Assembly (NCBI GenBank): GCA_018136815.1
Contig: CM030932.1
Span: 4,566,287-4,630,286 of the forward strand
DNA length: 64,000 nt
Origin: Isochrysis galbana
Taxonomy: Eukaryota > Haptophyta > Isochrysidales > Isochrysidaceae
Reading direction: 5' to 3'
The position numbers and the translations under genes are program-made. Shown piece after piece: positions 44,841-54,967 of the stretch. Position 1 is the stretch's first letter. Every line of letters starts with the position of its first letter. A model generated the notes under the pieces. It did not search any database and had not been told where the DNA came from. It saw only the letters and a program-made list of their open reading frames with translations.

Positions 44841-45214
44841 TACTCCATGTGGCCCTGACACAATTGCCTGCGAATTGGCAACGCCGATGGCATGCCATTG
44901 AGTGTGCGCCACGCCGCATCACAGCAGGCTCCTCGCATTCAGTCGGAGCGCCCACGCAAACGTCTCACAATGGGCACAACTAGAGTGCGGGCGGAGCATA
45001 GGGCCCGAGTCTCACGCCCTCAACCAAGAGTTGGACACTCGCCGCGAGTTGTATGCACACAACCGTGCACAAGGGCGACCCAGACACCGTGCGCAGTACA
45101 CGCCGGCGGTGGCATGAGCTTCGCGATTAGCGAGACGACTATTGCACGAGTCGAAAATATTGGTGAACAAGAGCGCGTTGAGAAGAGCGGGGCGCGCAAC
45201 AGGTAGCGACGCAA

Positions 45215-46002
45215 TCACCACGGGATCATCGCCGTGCGGCGATGCGGCCGGTCGTAGCGCGTTGGTTGCAGCTTGGCAGCGAGTGCAGCCGCCTTTGGCG
45301 CGAGGGGCCGGTCGATAGGGACAGCAGGACCTGCTGCGGTGCGTGTGGAGAGGCCGGCTCCTGCAGCGGGATGCGGAGCGAGTCCCGTCCTCCGTGCGCC
45401 TCCCGCTGCGCGGCTAGGCGTCTTGCTGCTGCATTCGGCTGACCTCCCTCGCCTCGGTGTGCACGACACATTGCAGCCGCCAAGCCCGCGCCGCTGCGGC
45501 GAGCCCCCATTGGGACCGCTGCTCGCCTATGCGGGATGGGCGGGTGCAATTTTCGGCTCAGTGTACCCTCTAGGCGAGACACGATCTCTCCCCCTCCCTC
45601 CTGCGCCCTCGAGTTTTACTCTTCATTTGTCCTCCGCTCCCAACTCCCTCTTCTTGCCTCTCTCTTTCTCTCCTCCCTCTCTCCCACACCTCTCCCGCTC
45701 ACTCTCCCTCTCACCTTTAGGAACTCCTTCCCTCCCGGCGCAGGCGGCATGTTCTCAGGCAGCGGCATCCACTCTTCGAGGACGGCCTCGATGCGCGCCT
45801 CCCTCGCCGAACGGAGACGTAACGAGCGCGAGCGCGCCTCCTCCCTCGACGTGCCTCGCAAGTTCTCAATCTCGCAGCGGAGAGAGAGAAGAGAGTCAGC
45901 CAGAGCGTCGACATCCTCGAGTGCATGCAGCGGAGGAGAGGCCGAGCGGCGGCGCGAGGCGTGGAAGGCGGGTGACGTGCGTGTGGGAGCGCCAAACGAC
46001 AT
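45215..46002 (-). CDS. conserved-looking protein of unknown function
   Basis: Two exons on the minus strand, 46002-45715 and 45526-45215, phase 0, with donor GTGAGAG and acceptor CCCGCATAG, giving 199 residues. The N-terminal half has a helical Arg/Glu-rich segment (LADSLLSLRCEIENLRGTSR) and WMPLPENMPPAPGGKEFLK. The second half is Ala/Pro/Arg-rich and ends YDRPHRRTAMIPW. CT-rich DNA on its coding strand precedes the start, as for most genes here. I do not recognise a family, and the downstream exon is less certain than the first. Confidence 0.5.
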
Positions 46003-46245
46003 GGGAGAGGGAGGCAGAGGGGGCGAGGGAGGGTGGGAGGAGAGGGAGAGAGGGAGGCAGCGGGAGTGGGAAGGGGCGGGCGAGGCGCTCAGCTCGACGG
46101 AGTGTGAAGGAAGGAAGAGGAGGGATTCAAATGAGCAGAGGGGGGGCGCCGCGGGGAAGGGATACCGAATAAGGGGCGAGGGGCGAGTCGAAAAGAATGG
46201 TTTGGTTCAATAGTACCCTGAATCGTCGTTCATCGTTCACACCTC

Positions 46246-46766
46246 AACTATCGTTAAAACGACAGGGTCATGGAGCGCGCGTCACCCCCCTCCTCTCTCC
46301 CCTCCCACCTCGCCGCGCCGGCCGATCAGGACATCGCCGACGCATCGACGCCCGCGCAGCCCCAAGTTGGAGCCGCGCCCATCCACATCCAAGTGCCCGC
46401 GAGCCGACTCGCGAGGCACACGCCCACACGCCCAAGACCAGGACGTACCAGGACAGCGCACGATCCGACACCAACATGCAACATGCCACCAACACCACAC
46501 ACCAAGCAGTCAATTAACCACACACAACACCACAACCCGATGGAGCCCCAGGGCTCAAGGCCCATCCTCCATCCTCCCATAGGGAAAGCCTCTGGCTCTG
46601 GGCTCTGGGCTGCTGGGCTGGGCCCCTACAACTACTACGCCGAGGCAGTGGCTCCTTGCGCAAGCACGGGGCCCAGACCCGGCCGGTCGACAAGACCACG
46701 CCAAAAGGTAGGGGATGAGGTTGGTTGTGAGGGCCCACCCCGGGGCGTGTCCGCGATGGAGATATT
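46246..46766 (+). mobile_element. LINE-A 5' end, ORF1 truncated
   Basis: Begins AACTATCGTTAAAACGACAG, with GGGTCATGGAGCGCGCG following, nearly identical to the first bases of the complete element at 58655. The ATG lies at the same distance (24 nt) from the end and opens MERASPP. Weak similarity continues (GGGCCCCTACAxC..., GGCCCAGACCCGG) to about 46690. It is then followed by R1-like sequence (GGGCCCACCCCGGGG) and the R2 repeat. It is a 3'-truncated or recombinant copy. Confidence 0.65.
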
Positions 46767-47098
46767 GACGAATTGTGATGGCCCATAGGGCCTGAGGGCA
46801 ATGAGGAGGGTGGCAAGCCGGCGGCAGGCGCGGCTGAAGAGACGACTTCGGAGACGCTGACGGGCTGAAGCCCGTCAGCAGAGGAGGGCGGGCAGGCGGG
46901 CTTGAGCGAGGGCGAGGACGGCGGCGAGAGCGACATCGAGCGAGCGGCGAGAGGCGAGGGTGAGTGAGAGGGAGAGGAGGGCTGTGATGGTGATGGCAGG
47001 GGCTGGCGAGGAGAGGAGAGATTGTAGGGTATTATGAGTGTTACGAGAGCGAGAGCGACGAGAGCGAGAGCGACGGATGACGACTGACGACAGGACGA
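46767..47098 (+). repeat. R2 dispersed repeat, copy 2
   Basis: Second copy of the block at 40105-40423, in the same orientation, with minor indels (an extra GATGGT and ATTATGA). See copy 1. Confidence 0.9.
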
Positions 47099-47640
47099 CG
47101 GACAGAGACACCCAGGAAAACACTCCGACACTCGCCCCACGACTTTCTCACGTAACTCGACTAAAATCATACCCAAACACTCCGGCCAGACGACGACGGA
47201 CGACGATCAGAAGGCGATCTGTCGGCGATCCCGTCTGGAAGGGGAATCGCACCATAACGGAAACGAGGGGCAATCCTGCCCCACAGGATTCCAAGAGACC
47301 TATCGAATAAGACGAAAGAAGTGCGGTGTGCCAAAGAAAGGGGGAGATGCGAAGAGATTGCAAAATAAACCTGATTGCAATCACTGTCACTGAAGTAGAT
47401 AGAGAAACGCGGAGAAGATAGCGAATTAAACCTATTTGCGAGGCGCCTAGGAGGGAGAAAGGTGGGGAAACTTCCCTTCTCTTCGAGGGAAAGAGAGAGG
47501 GCGCTCCACAACCCAAGATCCTATGCGTCCAAGCGAAGCTTTTGACCGAGGACGAGAACGAGAGAATTATAACGATAAATACCGAACGACGAAGAAAAGA
47601 GAGAAGCCTAACGAGTGTCGATTCGCGAATGCGACAGATA

Positions 47641-48000
47641 GGGGGGCGCGAGGAGGCCCCCATTGATTGACCCATTGACCCATTGACCCCTACCTACTGC
47701 CTACTGCCTACTGATAAAAGTAAACGTAGGTTGATTGATGATTGGCGATGGATAGGCTGAGGCTGAGGCTCTGAGGCTAGGGCTGAGGCTGAGGTTTGGT
47801 AAGGATTGAGTATTGTGAGAACGAGGGACGAGAACGGGAACGAGAACGAGAGCAAGAGCGACGAACCATAGACGACAGAACGATAGAGGAAAGAGTCCGA
47901 TAGGCCGACGACACGGCATCACGGCACCACACGACGAACCACAGACGACAGAACGATAGAGGATAGAGTCCGACAGGCCGACGACACGGCACCACACTCA
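47641..48000. repeat. R1-like end and short tandem repeats
   Basis: GGGGGGCGCGAGGAGGCCCCCAT (47641-47663) matches the R1 3' block. CCATTGA and CTACTGC units repeat at 47671-47712. A 70-bp unit starting ACGACAGAACGATAGAGGA occurs twice, near 47873 and 47946. The flanking parts of 47099-48240 hold no recognised gene. Confidence 0.6.
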
Positions 48001-48299
48001 CATCAATCAACACTCTCAACACTTAACACTTACCTATCTTCAGCACGGAACACGGCGGAACGCAAAGACGCACAGAGACCGACTGACAGACGGATCAAGG
48101 AAGAGGATGCCGACAGCCGACAGACAAGAGAGCGACGGGGCGACGGACGATCCGACGGGGCGAGAGACGATCCGATGGGGCGACAGTTGTGCACAGGAAT
48201 AAGGAATGAATCTTCGAAAACCCATAATTTATCCATAATTGGTTTAATAAAGACCGAAGTGAAGTAGAAGTAGCATTGGCATTGAGGCCCAGCCAACAG

Positions 48300-49175
48300 C
48301 CAAAAGTATCGGTCTCGAAGATCGAAGAAGGCGCGCCATGCGGCTATCGCCTAGATGACGACACAGATGATCGCGAAAGGCCTCGAGATACGCGCGGCGC
48401 ATTGAGCGTGGCACGTGAAGACACAGTGTCTCCTCGCCTTCCCTCGTTGGAGCTCGCCTGTAGAGGAGCGCCTGATTGGAGCAAAGCCATGCCGCTTCGA
48501 CTCCCGGGCTACCCAGCACAGGCGGCTCCTCTCCCCCCCGCACTTCGCGCCGTGGGTGCAACATTCAGAACTTCTTTCTAGTAGTCCAAGACGTCATTTA
48601 ATTGAGGTTATGCCCTTTTCATATGAAGGAGTGGTCCCTCCCATTTCGGCTTGGGAACAACTTGCTACCTTGCAGGCGGGAAGGAAGCACTCACTCCACT
48701 CAATATAAGGCACGAAACTCAAAGCAGCGCAAGCACATGATGTGGACCCGGAATATCCGGCGCGCCAAGAAGTGAGATCCTTCTATTCCAAGTAGCTTGT
48801 ACACAACTCCCCGAGCACTACCCCCGTGGACTCAACGAGGTCCTCGCTGGGCGCCCTTGTCAGAAGCCCATCCAATGGCCTGTTCGCATGGTCATTCTTG
48901 TTGTGAAGCACCGTGCACCCAGCCACCGCTCATCTGCATCACCGTGCCTGCTCCCCCGGAGAAGCGTTCTCCTCTCGCCCGGCAGAACAATCAGCCTCCA
49001 CATGGCCCGTCGCTCCGCATCGGATGCACGTGCTGAACGAATTCCTAAAGGCAAGGGCGGAGATGGGACGGGGGGTCATTGTTAGCCAAGCATCCTGTAG
49101 CACTAAAATTTGGTTGTCCTCTGTGAGTATGACGATGATGGTGGGTGCAACGCGGGTCTGGCCAACCGACGTCAC
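48300..49175 (-). pseudogene. Ty3/gypsy-type retrotransposon remnant
   Basis: Two diagnostic pieces lie in the expected order on the minus strand. At about 49075-49030 a Gag-type zinc knuckle reads CIRCGATGHVEADC (CX2CX4HX4C). At about 48480-48310 an integrase zinc-binding domain reads ALLYRR, then CLHVPRSMRRAYLEAFRDH, CRHLGDSRMARLLR (HHCC-type, with the last Cys pair lost). Only about 550 bp separate them, so protease, RT and RNase H are deleted. No LTR pair was found. Confidence 0.6.
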
Positions 49176-49270
49176 AAGTGTTCAATGAACGCGCCGCCCG
49201 CGCCACACAGCACAAGGATGAAGCACAGGTCTGGCGTGCCCAGCTGCTACAGAGAGGGTGCATGGTGAAC

Positions 49271-50026
49271 TCACGGAGCGCTCCTTCTCTTTGGCGCCGG
49301 CTTCCGCACAATCTCCTGCCAGTCGTTGATAAGCGGCGGCGGCGGTCGTGCTACCATTCGCCCCGACGTGCTCTTGCGCTTGCGAAGCCAGGGATCGCTA
49401 CGATCTACCAGTGGTTTCAAAGAGTCGTCCGCCTTGGCGAAGGCTGACGCGTTCTGCTTGGCGTCTTCGATGAGTGCTGCGAGCGTTTGCCTCAGCTCAG
49501 CCTTGTTCTTGTGCGGCTCAAGGTGCTTGCTGCTCGTAAGCTTGAGCACGCCCGTCGCACGATTGTACCGCACGGGTCCGCACACGGCCACCAACCGCAG
49601 CCGCTCCTCTCGACTCAGCCCGAGCTTCGCCACTTTGACACGGAGCACCACCTTTGCCGACTCTGGGGGGTCCCAGTGGTCTGCTGAGGAGTGAAAGAAC
49701 TGGGTGCGGAAGTTGAGCACGTTGAGTCGATGATCCTCCTCCGACACGAGAGCCTCTGGCGCCCAGCTCTCCAGCACCGCGTCGCTAGGAGGAGAGGGAG
49801 GTTTGCGGAGCGATGGGGTGGGCCCATCGAAGCGCCGCAGGAAGCGCTCCTGCGCCTCTTCCTCCTGCTGGTCGAAGCGCTCCTCGTGGGAGAGCGCACG
49901 ACCGCCGCCACCCGCCTCTCGAGTCGAGAGCGCGCGCATAAACCATGCCCTTGATGCCAGGGAGAGCCGAGAGGACGCTGCGGCACCCACGGACGAGAGC
50001 CGCGCGAGGCGCAGCGCCATCGTCAC
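49271..50026 (-). CDS. mitochondrial small ribosomal subunit protein mS35-like
   Basis: Single exon, 251 residues, on the minus strand. The N-terminus (MALRLARLSSVGAAASSRLS) is a classic mitochondrial presequence. The core VVLRVKVAKLGLSREERLRL, VCGPVRYNRATGVLKLTS and HKNKAELRQTLAALIEDAK follow the conserved block of the mS35 (MRP-S28) family: beta strand, RY(N/D) turn, NK, then the amphipathic helix ending in LIxxAK. The tail is basic and Pro-rich. mS35 sits in the head of the mitoribosomal small subunit. The gene is compact and intact, set between a gypsy remnant and a LINE-A ORF1 remnant. Confidence 0.75.
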   Translation of the reverse strand: MTMALRLARLSSVGAAASSRLSLASRAWFMRALSTREAGGGGRALSHEERFDQQEEEAQERFLRRFDGPTPSLRKPPSPPSDAVLESWAPEALVSEEDHRLNVLNFRTQFFHSSADHWDPPESAKVVLRVKVAKLGLSREERLRLVAVCGPVRYNRATGVLKLTSSKHLEPHKNKAELRQTLAALIEDAKQNASAFAKADDSLKPLVDRSDPWLRKRKSTSGRMVARPPPPLINDWQEIVRKPAPKRRSAP

Positions 50027-50189
50027 TGGGAGGAGGAATTCTTCTAACTTCTAAGGATGCCTTTTTACCTCCTGGCTCCTGGCTCTGGCTCTGGCTCGTC
50101 CACTATTCCCTGTTCTTGCTGGCAGAGAAGATGGATGGGAGACGATCGGAGACGACTGATTCCCGGCTCGCGACCCTTTCCCAGGCAAT

Positions 50190-50420
50190 TCGGCAGTGAC
50201 AAGCCCTCCTGCGTGGACCCCGAGCCGGACTTCTGGGCCCGCTCAGCGAGGGGTCCCTGGCGCATCGCGGTCAACAAGGATTGCGCGCAACAATTCAAGG
50301 CCAAATACGGCGACCTCACGTGCATCCGCATCCAACAAGTCGACATCCCGGTCTGTGTGACATACAAGCCATGCGCCGCATGGCCCGTAGACCCGCAGAG
50401 CGGCTCCGGCTATCCGGCTA
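50190..50420 (+). pseudogene. LINE-A ORF1 remnant
   Basis: A plus-strand frame reads EPDFWARSARGPWRIAV, then DCAQQF, and DIPVCVTYKP. It matches ORF1 of the complete element (EPDFLSKSASGPWEILV, DCANQF, GIPCPIGVKYQ). About 60 codons are recognisable and the rest is lost. It lies about 400 bp upstream of the CmcJ-like gene. A short hairpin (ACAGCTGC...GCAGCTGT) follows at 50545-50567. Confidence 0.7.
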
Positions 50421-50689
50421 TGGCCCTTGGGAGAGAGGTCTCCAGTGGCAGTGGGGTCCACCCGGCCAGCGAGATGTCGATGTCGACCACCAACGCAGAA
50501 GAGATGAGATGATGAGCCCCATCAGCCACCGTACAAAACACAAAACAGCTGCGGTGAAGCAGCTGTGTTTCGGTGCTTCGGCCCGGCAGTAAAGAGTTAA
50601 TATAGAATACCAAATACAAAACGACGCCCTGTCGGCGGTCCGTCGGCTGTGGCGGCGACTGACGCTCGAGGCGCCCCTCTCTCGCCCTC

Positions 50690-50692
50690 GCT

Positions 50693-50728
<36 letters not shown>

Positions 50729-50795
50729 GACTCCCTGCCTCCCTCCCTCTCCCCCCCCCCCCCCCCCACCACCACCACCACCACCATCACCACCA
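50690..50795 (+). promoter_or_regulatory. CT / poly-C / CCA leader
   Basis: (CT)n at 50695-50725, CCCT units, a run of about 18 C to 50767 and (CCA)n abut the ATG at 50796. A comparable CT leader precedes most genes in this window, so this is probably promoter or 5' UTR sequence. No TATA box is seen. Confidence 0.5.
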
Positions 50796-52485
50796 ATGCT
50801 ACGGCGCTCGTTGCTCCTCGTCTCTCCCGCGGCGGGGCTCGCCCTGGCGAGTACTTGTGAAGGGTCGAGCTGGCCTCCGATGATTGCCTCGCGGGAGGCG
50901 GCGGTGCTGCGCGGGAGACAGGGAGCTCTTCTCGGCGTGAGCGGCGTGCTCAACTACCAGGAACGAGGCGTCACGCACGTCCACACCGTACGCGACCGCA
51001 ACGGCAGCGATGGGCCGCTGGTTGGCGCACAGTGGGCACCCACCGCTGTCGTCGTCGCCAATGGCAGAGGCAGGCCGGAACTAACACTGGAGACGACGGG
51101 CTTTCAGCTTCTGGCGGAGGGCGAGGCAGCGGCTCAGACTGGCGAGCCGCGCGTGCGAGGCAAGGAGCTCTATTGCGAGAATGCGGTGATTGGAGCATAC
51201 TACCGCGAGTGTGAGGAGATCGTCAAGCGGGTCCGTTGCTGCTCGAACAGTGTCTGATGCTTCTGCTCGTTCGCTCGCGGCCTAAGCTGCGGGGCTGGAG
51301 CTCGGCACATCCACTCACATCGACAGCGTCCACTCGACTGCACCGCAGGTGACTGGGGCCCGGCACGTCGCCGCCTTTGATCACAATGTGAGGTGTGACA
51401 CAGCAAAAAAGGCCGGTCAGAGGATCCAAGGCGGGAACCTGGTGCAGGTAAGCATGCTGATCCGGCCTCCAGCGCAGCCGAAACTGACTTGACATCGTTG
51501 ACGCACTGCGGGACGCCCCTCCTGTGTTTGTAGTCTGCCGCCTCGCTTGTTCACGGAGACTACACCTCGACGTCGGCGCGCCGCCGTCTCGAAGCCCTTG
51601 CCGATCCCCCCAAGATCAATGATCCTCTCAAATCCGTGCAGGGCGACACTCCGCTTCTCCGCAAAGAAGATGTGGACCAGGCCACTAGCGGCCAGCGGCG
51701 TTACGCCTTCATCAATCTATGGAGGCCAATCTCCATCGTGAGGCGCCCCGCCAGCTGCTGATTGCTGTGTCTCGAAGGCCCTGCAGTGCATTGTCCACCC
51801 AACGGCAACTAGCGAGGTACTTTCCGTCATTAGTCTTGCACGCCAATGGCACTGCCGGTTCACTTCCATGCGTGCACCGCCCTAAATCTCTCTCAGGTCG
51901 AAGCGAAGCCGCTTGCTTGTTGTGACGCTGCAACGACGGCAGAGGACGACTTGATCGTCTTCTCGCTTCAGTACGCCGACCGCGTTGGTGAGAACTACTT
52001 TGCGAAACACGAGGATAGGCATCGCTGGTAAGCGAAGCCAATGATCACCTCCTTGCATTCCTCCTTATCAGCCGTCTTGTTATTGTGCTCATTGGATGAG
52101 GGCGACGGGCCTCTGCGCCTCCCATGTGCCGATCACCTACCTACCCCTGTCCCTAGGTACTACTATCCGCAAATGACACCCGACGAGGCAATGCTTATCA
52201 AGCAGTGGGACAGTGCCGGCAGGGTTGGCGATGGTGAGCATGGTCACGCCTTGCTTCGGTCGCTTCGTCTAGGCTCGGCCTCACCTGGGTCGAACCGGCC
52301 GACGAGCGACTACGATAGGGCGACCAGCCTTTCATTGTACTTCCCCCCCACCGCATTTGCACTCAGGAAAAGAGCGCCCGTCAACCTCGGCCTTCGCACT
52401 GCACACGGCGTTTGTTGATCCATCCAGTCCGCCCGGTGCTCCGGATCGCGAGAGCATCGAAGTGCGCTGTGTGGTGCTATACTAG
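50796..52485 (+). CDS. CmcJ/AsaB-family oxygenase (hydroxylase/desaturase-like)
   Basis: Six exons: 50796-51230, 51349-51447, 51534-51737, 51897-52027, 52157-52233 and 52367-52485, giving 354 residues with all phases closing. Conserved marks of this family (bacterial CmcJ, fungal AsaB, GA4-desaturase-like) run in order. Exon 1-2 has IGAYYRECEEIVKR + VTGARHVAAFDHNVR. Exon 3 has LVHGDYTSTSARRRL and RYAFINLWRPI. Exon 4 has KPLACCDAATT, DLIVFSLQYADRVGENY and HRW. Exon 5 has YYYPQMTPDEAMLIKQWDS. Exon 6 has STSAFALHTAFVDP and APDRESIEVRCVVLY. The HxD in HGDYT and the later His fit an iron site, and the DRESIEVR Arg fits a cosubstrate contact. It probably oxidises a small molecule; the substrate is unknown. 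The N-terminus is hydrophobic (LLLVSPAAGLALA). Confidence 0.85.
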
Positions 52486-53071
52486 GAACCGGTGGCTGGT
52501 CGAACGAAAACGACAATGTGTCTTGGATGTAGTGATCTTGCTTGAGGTGCACGTTGCTCGCCTAGTGGGCACCACGCAAGGGGTGGCAGCTAGATGTTGG
52601 CGAGCTTATAATGAAGACGTACATGTATGTCGTCAGTGCATCGGCAAACTCGTAATCGCATAGGCAGGTCAGCTCGGCGCTCATGCTAGATCAAGCACGG
52701 AGCCAAGCAACTGCGAGCCCGACCCGAGGCTGCCGTGGGCACGGATGGGGTTCGGTGGAGAGTGGAGCGCGCAGGGGCCGCTCTCCTCTATTCTCTATTC
52801 CCCCTTTCCCCCATCCTCACTCGCGCGGGCTCGCCTCTTGGATGCTTGGATGTGGGGGTAAGGGTGGGTAGTAGGGAGTAGCACAAGCACAATGCCTCAC
52901 GCCGCACACGTAGCGGATGTAGGATGTATATTTTAAATTATTTTTTAAGATTTTTTTAGATGTACGAGCTGCGCTTCGGCTTTCGGTCAGGGCAGGGCGC
53001 CCGCTCAGTAGGGTAGCTCGTAGCTCGTAGCTCAGTCTTACGTCTTACTTATACTATACTACTTAGGTTTC
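52486..53071. other. no gene recognised
   Basis: Unassigned. Ends in an AT-rich stretch (52925-52960) and GTAGCTC repeats (53012-53034) before an R1 copy. Confidence 0.4.
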
Positions 53072-53560
53072 AACTAAGTTTATACTTAGTTCGCCCATGG
53101 GGGGGCACGAGCCCCCCTCTCTCTCCACTCCTCACTCCTCCCCTGCCATGGGGGAGGAACCACCCACTCTCCTGGCACGCCTGATGGCTTGCCAGGAGCA
53201 CACTGCCATGCTGACCCATTCCTCTCCCCACAGGCACGCCTGACTCGCCCGCCCTGGCCTGTCGTGGCCAGCCCATCCCTCTGACCAGCCCCTCCTCCCC
53301 CTGGGCCCCCCTGTTCAGGACCCCCAGCCAGCTCCAGTCGACCCGCAGGGGCTCGGAGCGCCAGCGAGGGAGAGGCAGGAGGGGCCAGGGCCATGCCCCA
53401 GCCTCACCTGCCCCCTGAGCTGCGCTCCCAGGCCCCTGCTGGCCACCTGGGGACCTGAAGAGGGGCCGCAGGCGCGCGCCATGGGCCCCCGCCGCAGGGA
53501 AGAGAGGAGGAAAAGGGAAGAGGGAGGGGAGGGGGGAGCGGCAGCTCACCCCTCCGGCAG
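53072..53560 (-). repeat. R1 dispersed repeat, divergent copy
   Basis: The 3' palindrome AACTAAGTTTATACTTAGTT (53072-53091) and the CCCATGGGGGGGCACGAGCCCCCC block match other R1 copies. The 5' part is similar in plan (GGCCAGCAGGGGCC, GGGGCAxxTGAGGCTGGGGC) but much diverged, suggesting a subfamily. Confidence 0.65.
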
Positions 53561-54373
53561 AAACGTGTCTTCTCGCCCCGTTTAGGTAAGAGAAGACGGG
53601 GGCGCCAGAGCCAGGAGGGAAGGGCCGCGGCTCGCCGCGGCCACTCGCTCTAGCGAGGGAGATTAGCGCTTCTGGGCTCCTATCTCACGAGTGCCCCCCC
53701 CCCCCCTGCGTTGCTTTTACCCGAAAGGGGTTTTCCCCCAGCGTGGACTCGAGGAGAGGACGTGCTGGGGTGCGCGGGGCCGGTGCATGCACTGGGGGGA
53801 GGACAAATATCGAGGGGAGGGGGCAGTGCCCCCACCCCCCGGTATCACTCGGACACCTGGCCCGTCAGGCATGGCGGGATTCCGGGACTGAGACGTTATG
53901 TCCAATTAGCTAGTGGGGTTGGCTAGGATATAACATTGATTATTAATATTAAAAATAAAATATACTACTTAGGTTTAGGACTTAGACTTAGGGATTGGGA
54001 TTGGGGATTGGGGATTGGGGCGTTGGGTTTGGCGTTTATGGTTTATTGGGGTGTAGTATCGAGTACGAGTACTACTGTCGAAATATAATAGCAAATAGCA
54101 ACAGCAAATAACAAATACACAGAATTCGTCGTCGTCGTAGTCGTAAGTCGTAAAAGTCGTAAGGGTAGTAAAGATCCTGATGATCCTGATCTCGATCATA
54201 GTCATAGTACATAGTAGTGTTGGATTCGGGTGCTAGTGTGCTAGCACAGCATAAAACTAGGGACTGGTGATAGCCATAGTCGTTGGGAGTCTTCTCAAAA
54301 TTAAAATGCGCTGTCAATCAATAGAGTACCGGTGTGATGGTTCGGTAGTTCGGTAGTAGGCAGCAACAGCAGC
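53561..54373. other. no gene recognised
   Basis: Includes a C13 run (53694-53706), GGGATTG repeats (53992-54020) and CGTAGTCGTAAGTCGTAA-like units (54135-54165). No gene is recognised. Confidence 0.5.
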
Positions 54374-54593
54374 TCTGTTTTGCCGTTTTTGGGTTACGCT
54401 TCGTTGCTTCGTTGTGGGGGCTCCCGGGGGGGGGGGGGTTCTGGGGCCCAAAGGGCATCGAATATGTGCTAGATGGGTGTGTTCCGGGGTTTCTACCGCT
54501 TCACTTTGGTGTAATTCCTCAAGCTCCTCACTTTCTCACTTTCTCACTTTTACATCCTTAGAATTAGAAGTTCAGATAGTGTTTGACCGCCCT
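54374..54593 (+). mobile_element. LINE-B type 3' region
   Basis: Second close copy of 44186-44461. It has the same internal blocks, a longer G run (54424-54438) and the terminal GTGTTTGACCGCCCTAG. Confidence 0.7.
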
Positions 54594-54697
54594 AGCAGCA
54601 GCTCCTCGTCGAGGCTCTCTCCTCGGGTGGGTTCCCCGCTTCCGTCTCCCACGGTCAAATGTCCGAGCGCGGTTACACTTCCTACTGACCGATCCGC

Positions 54698-54699
54698 AG

Positions 54700-54771
<72 letters not shown>

Positions 54772-54967
54772 CGCCCATCGCTCTTCATAAGGACTCAGAC
54801 CTCCTTTCTTTCTCTTTCCTCTACCTTCCTCCCTTTCCCACACCCGCGCTCTCTCTCAGCCACCGCCCCTCGCTCTCTCTCTTCTCTCCCCCACCCCTTT
54901 CTCCCTGTTCTCCCCCTCCCCCCTTGCCTCTCTCCCTCTCCCTCTCCCTGTCTCTCACGGAGCGCCC
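54698..54967 (+). promoter_or_regulatory. long (CT)n leader of the androglobin-like gene
   Basis: About 68 bp of almost pure (CT)n (54701-54766) is followed by CT/CCCT-rich DNA up to the ATG at 54968. It is interpreted as promoter or 5' UTR by analogy with neighbouring genes; no other core element is seen. Confidence 0.5.
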
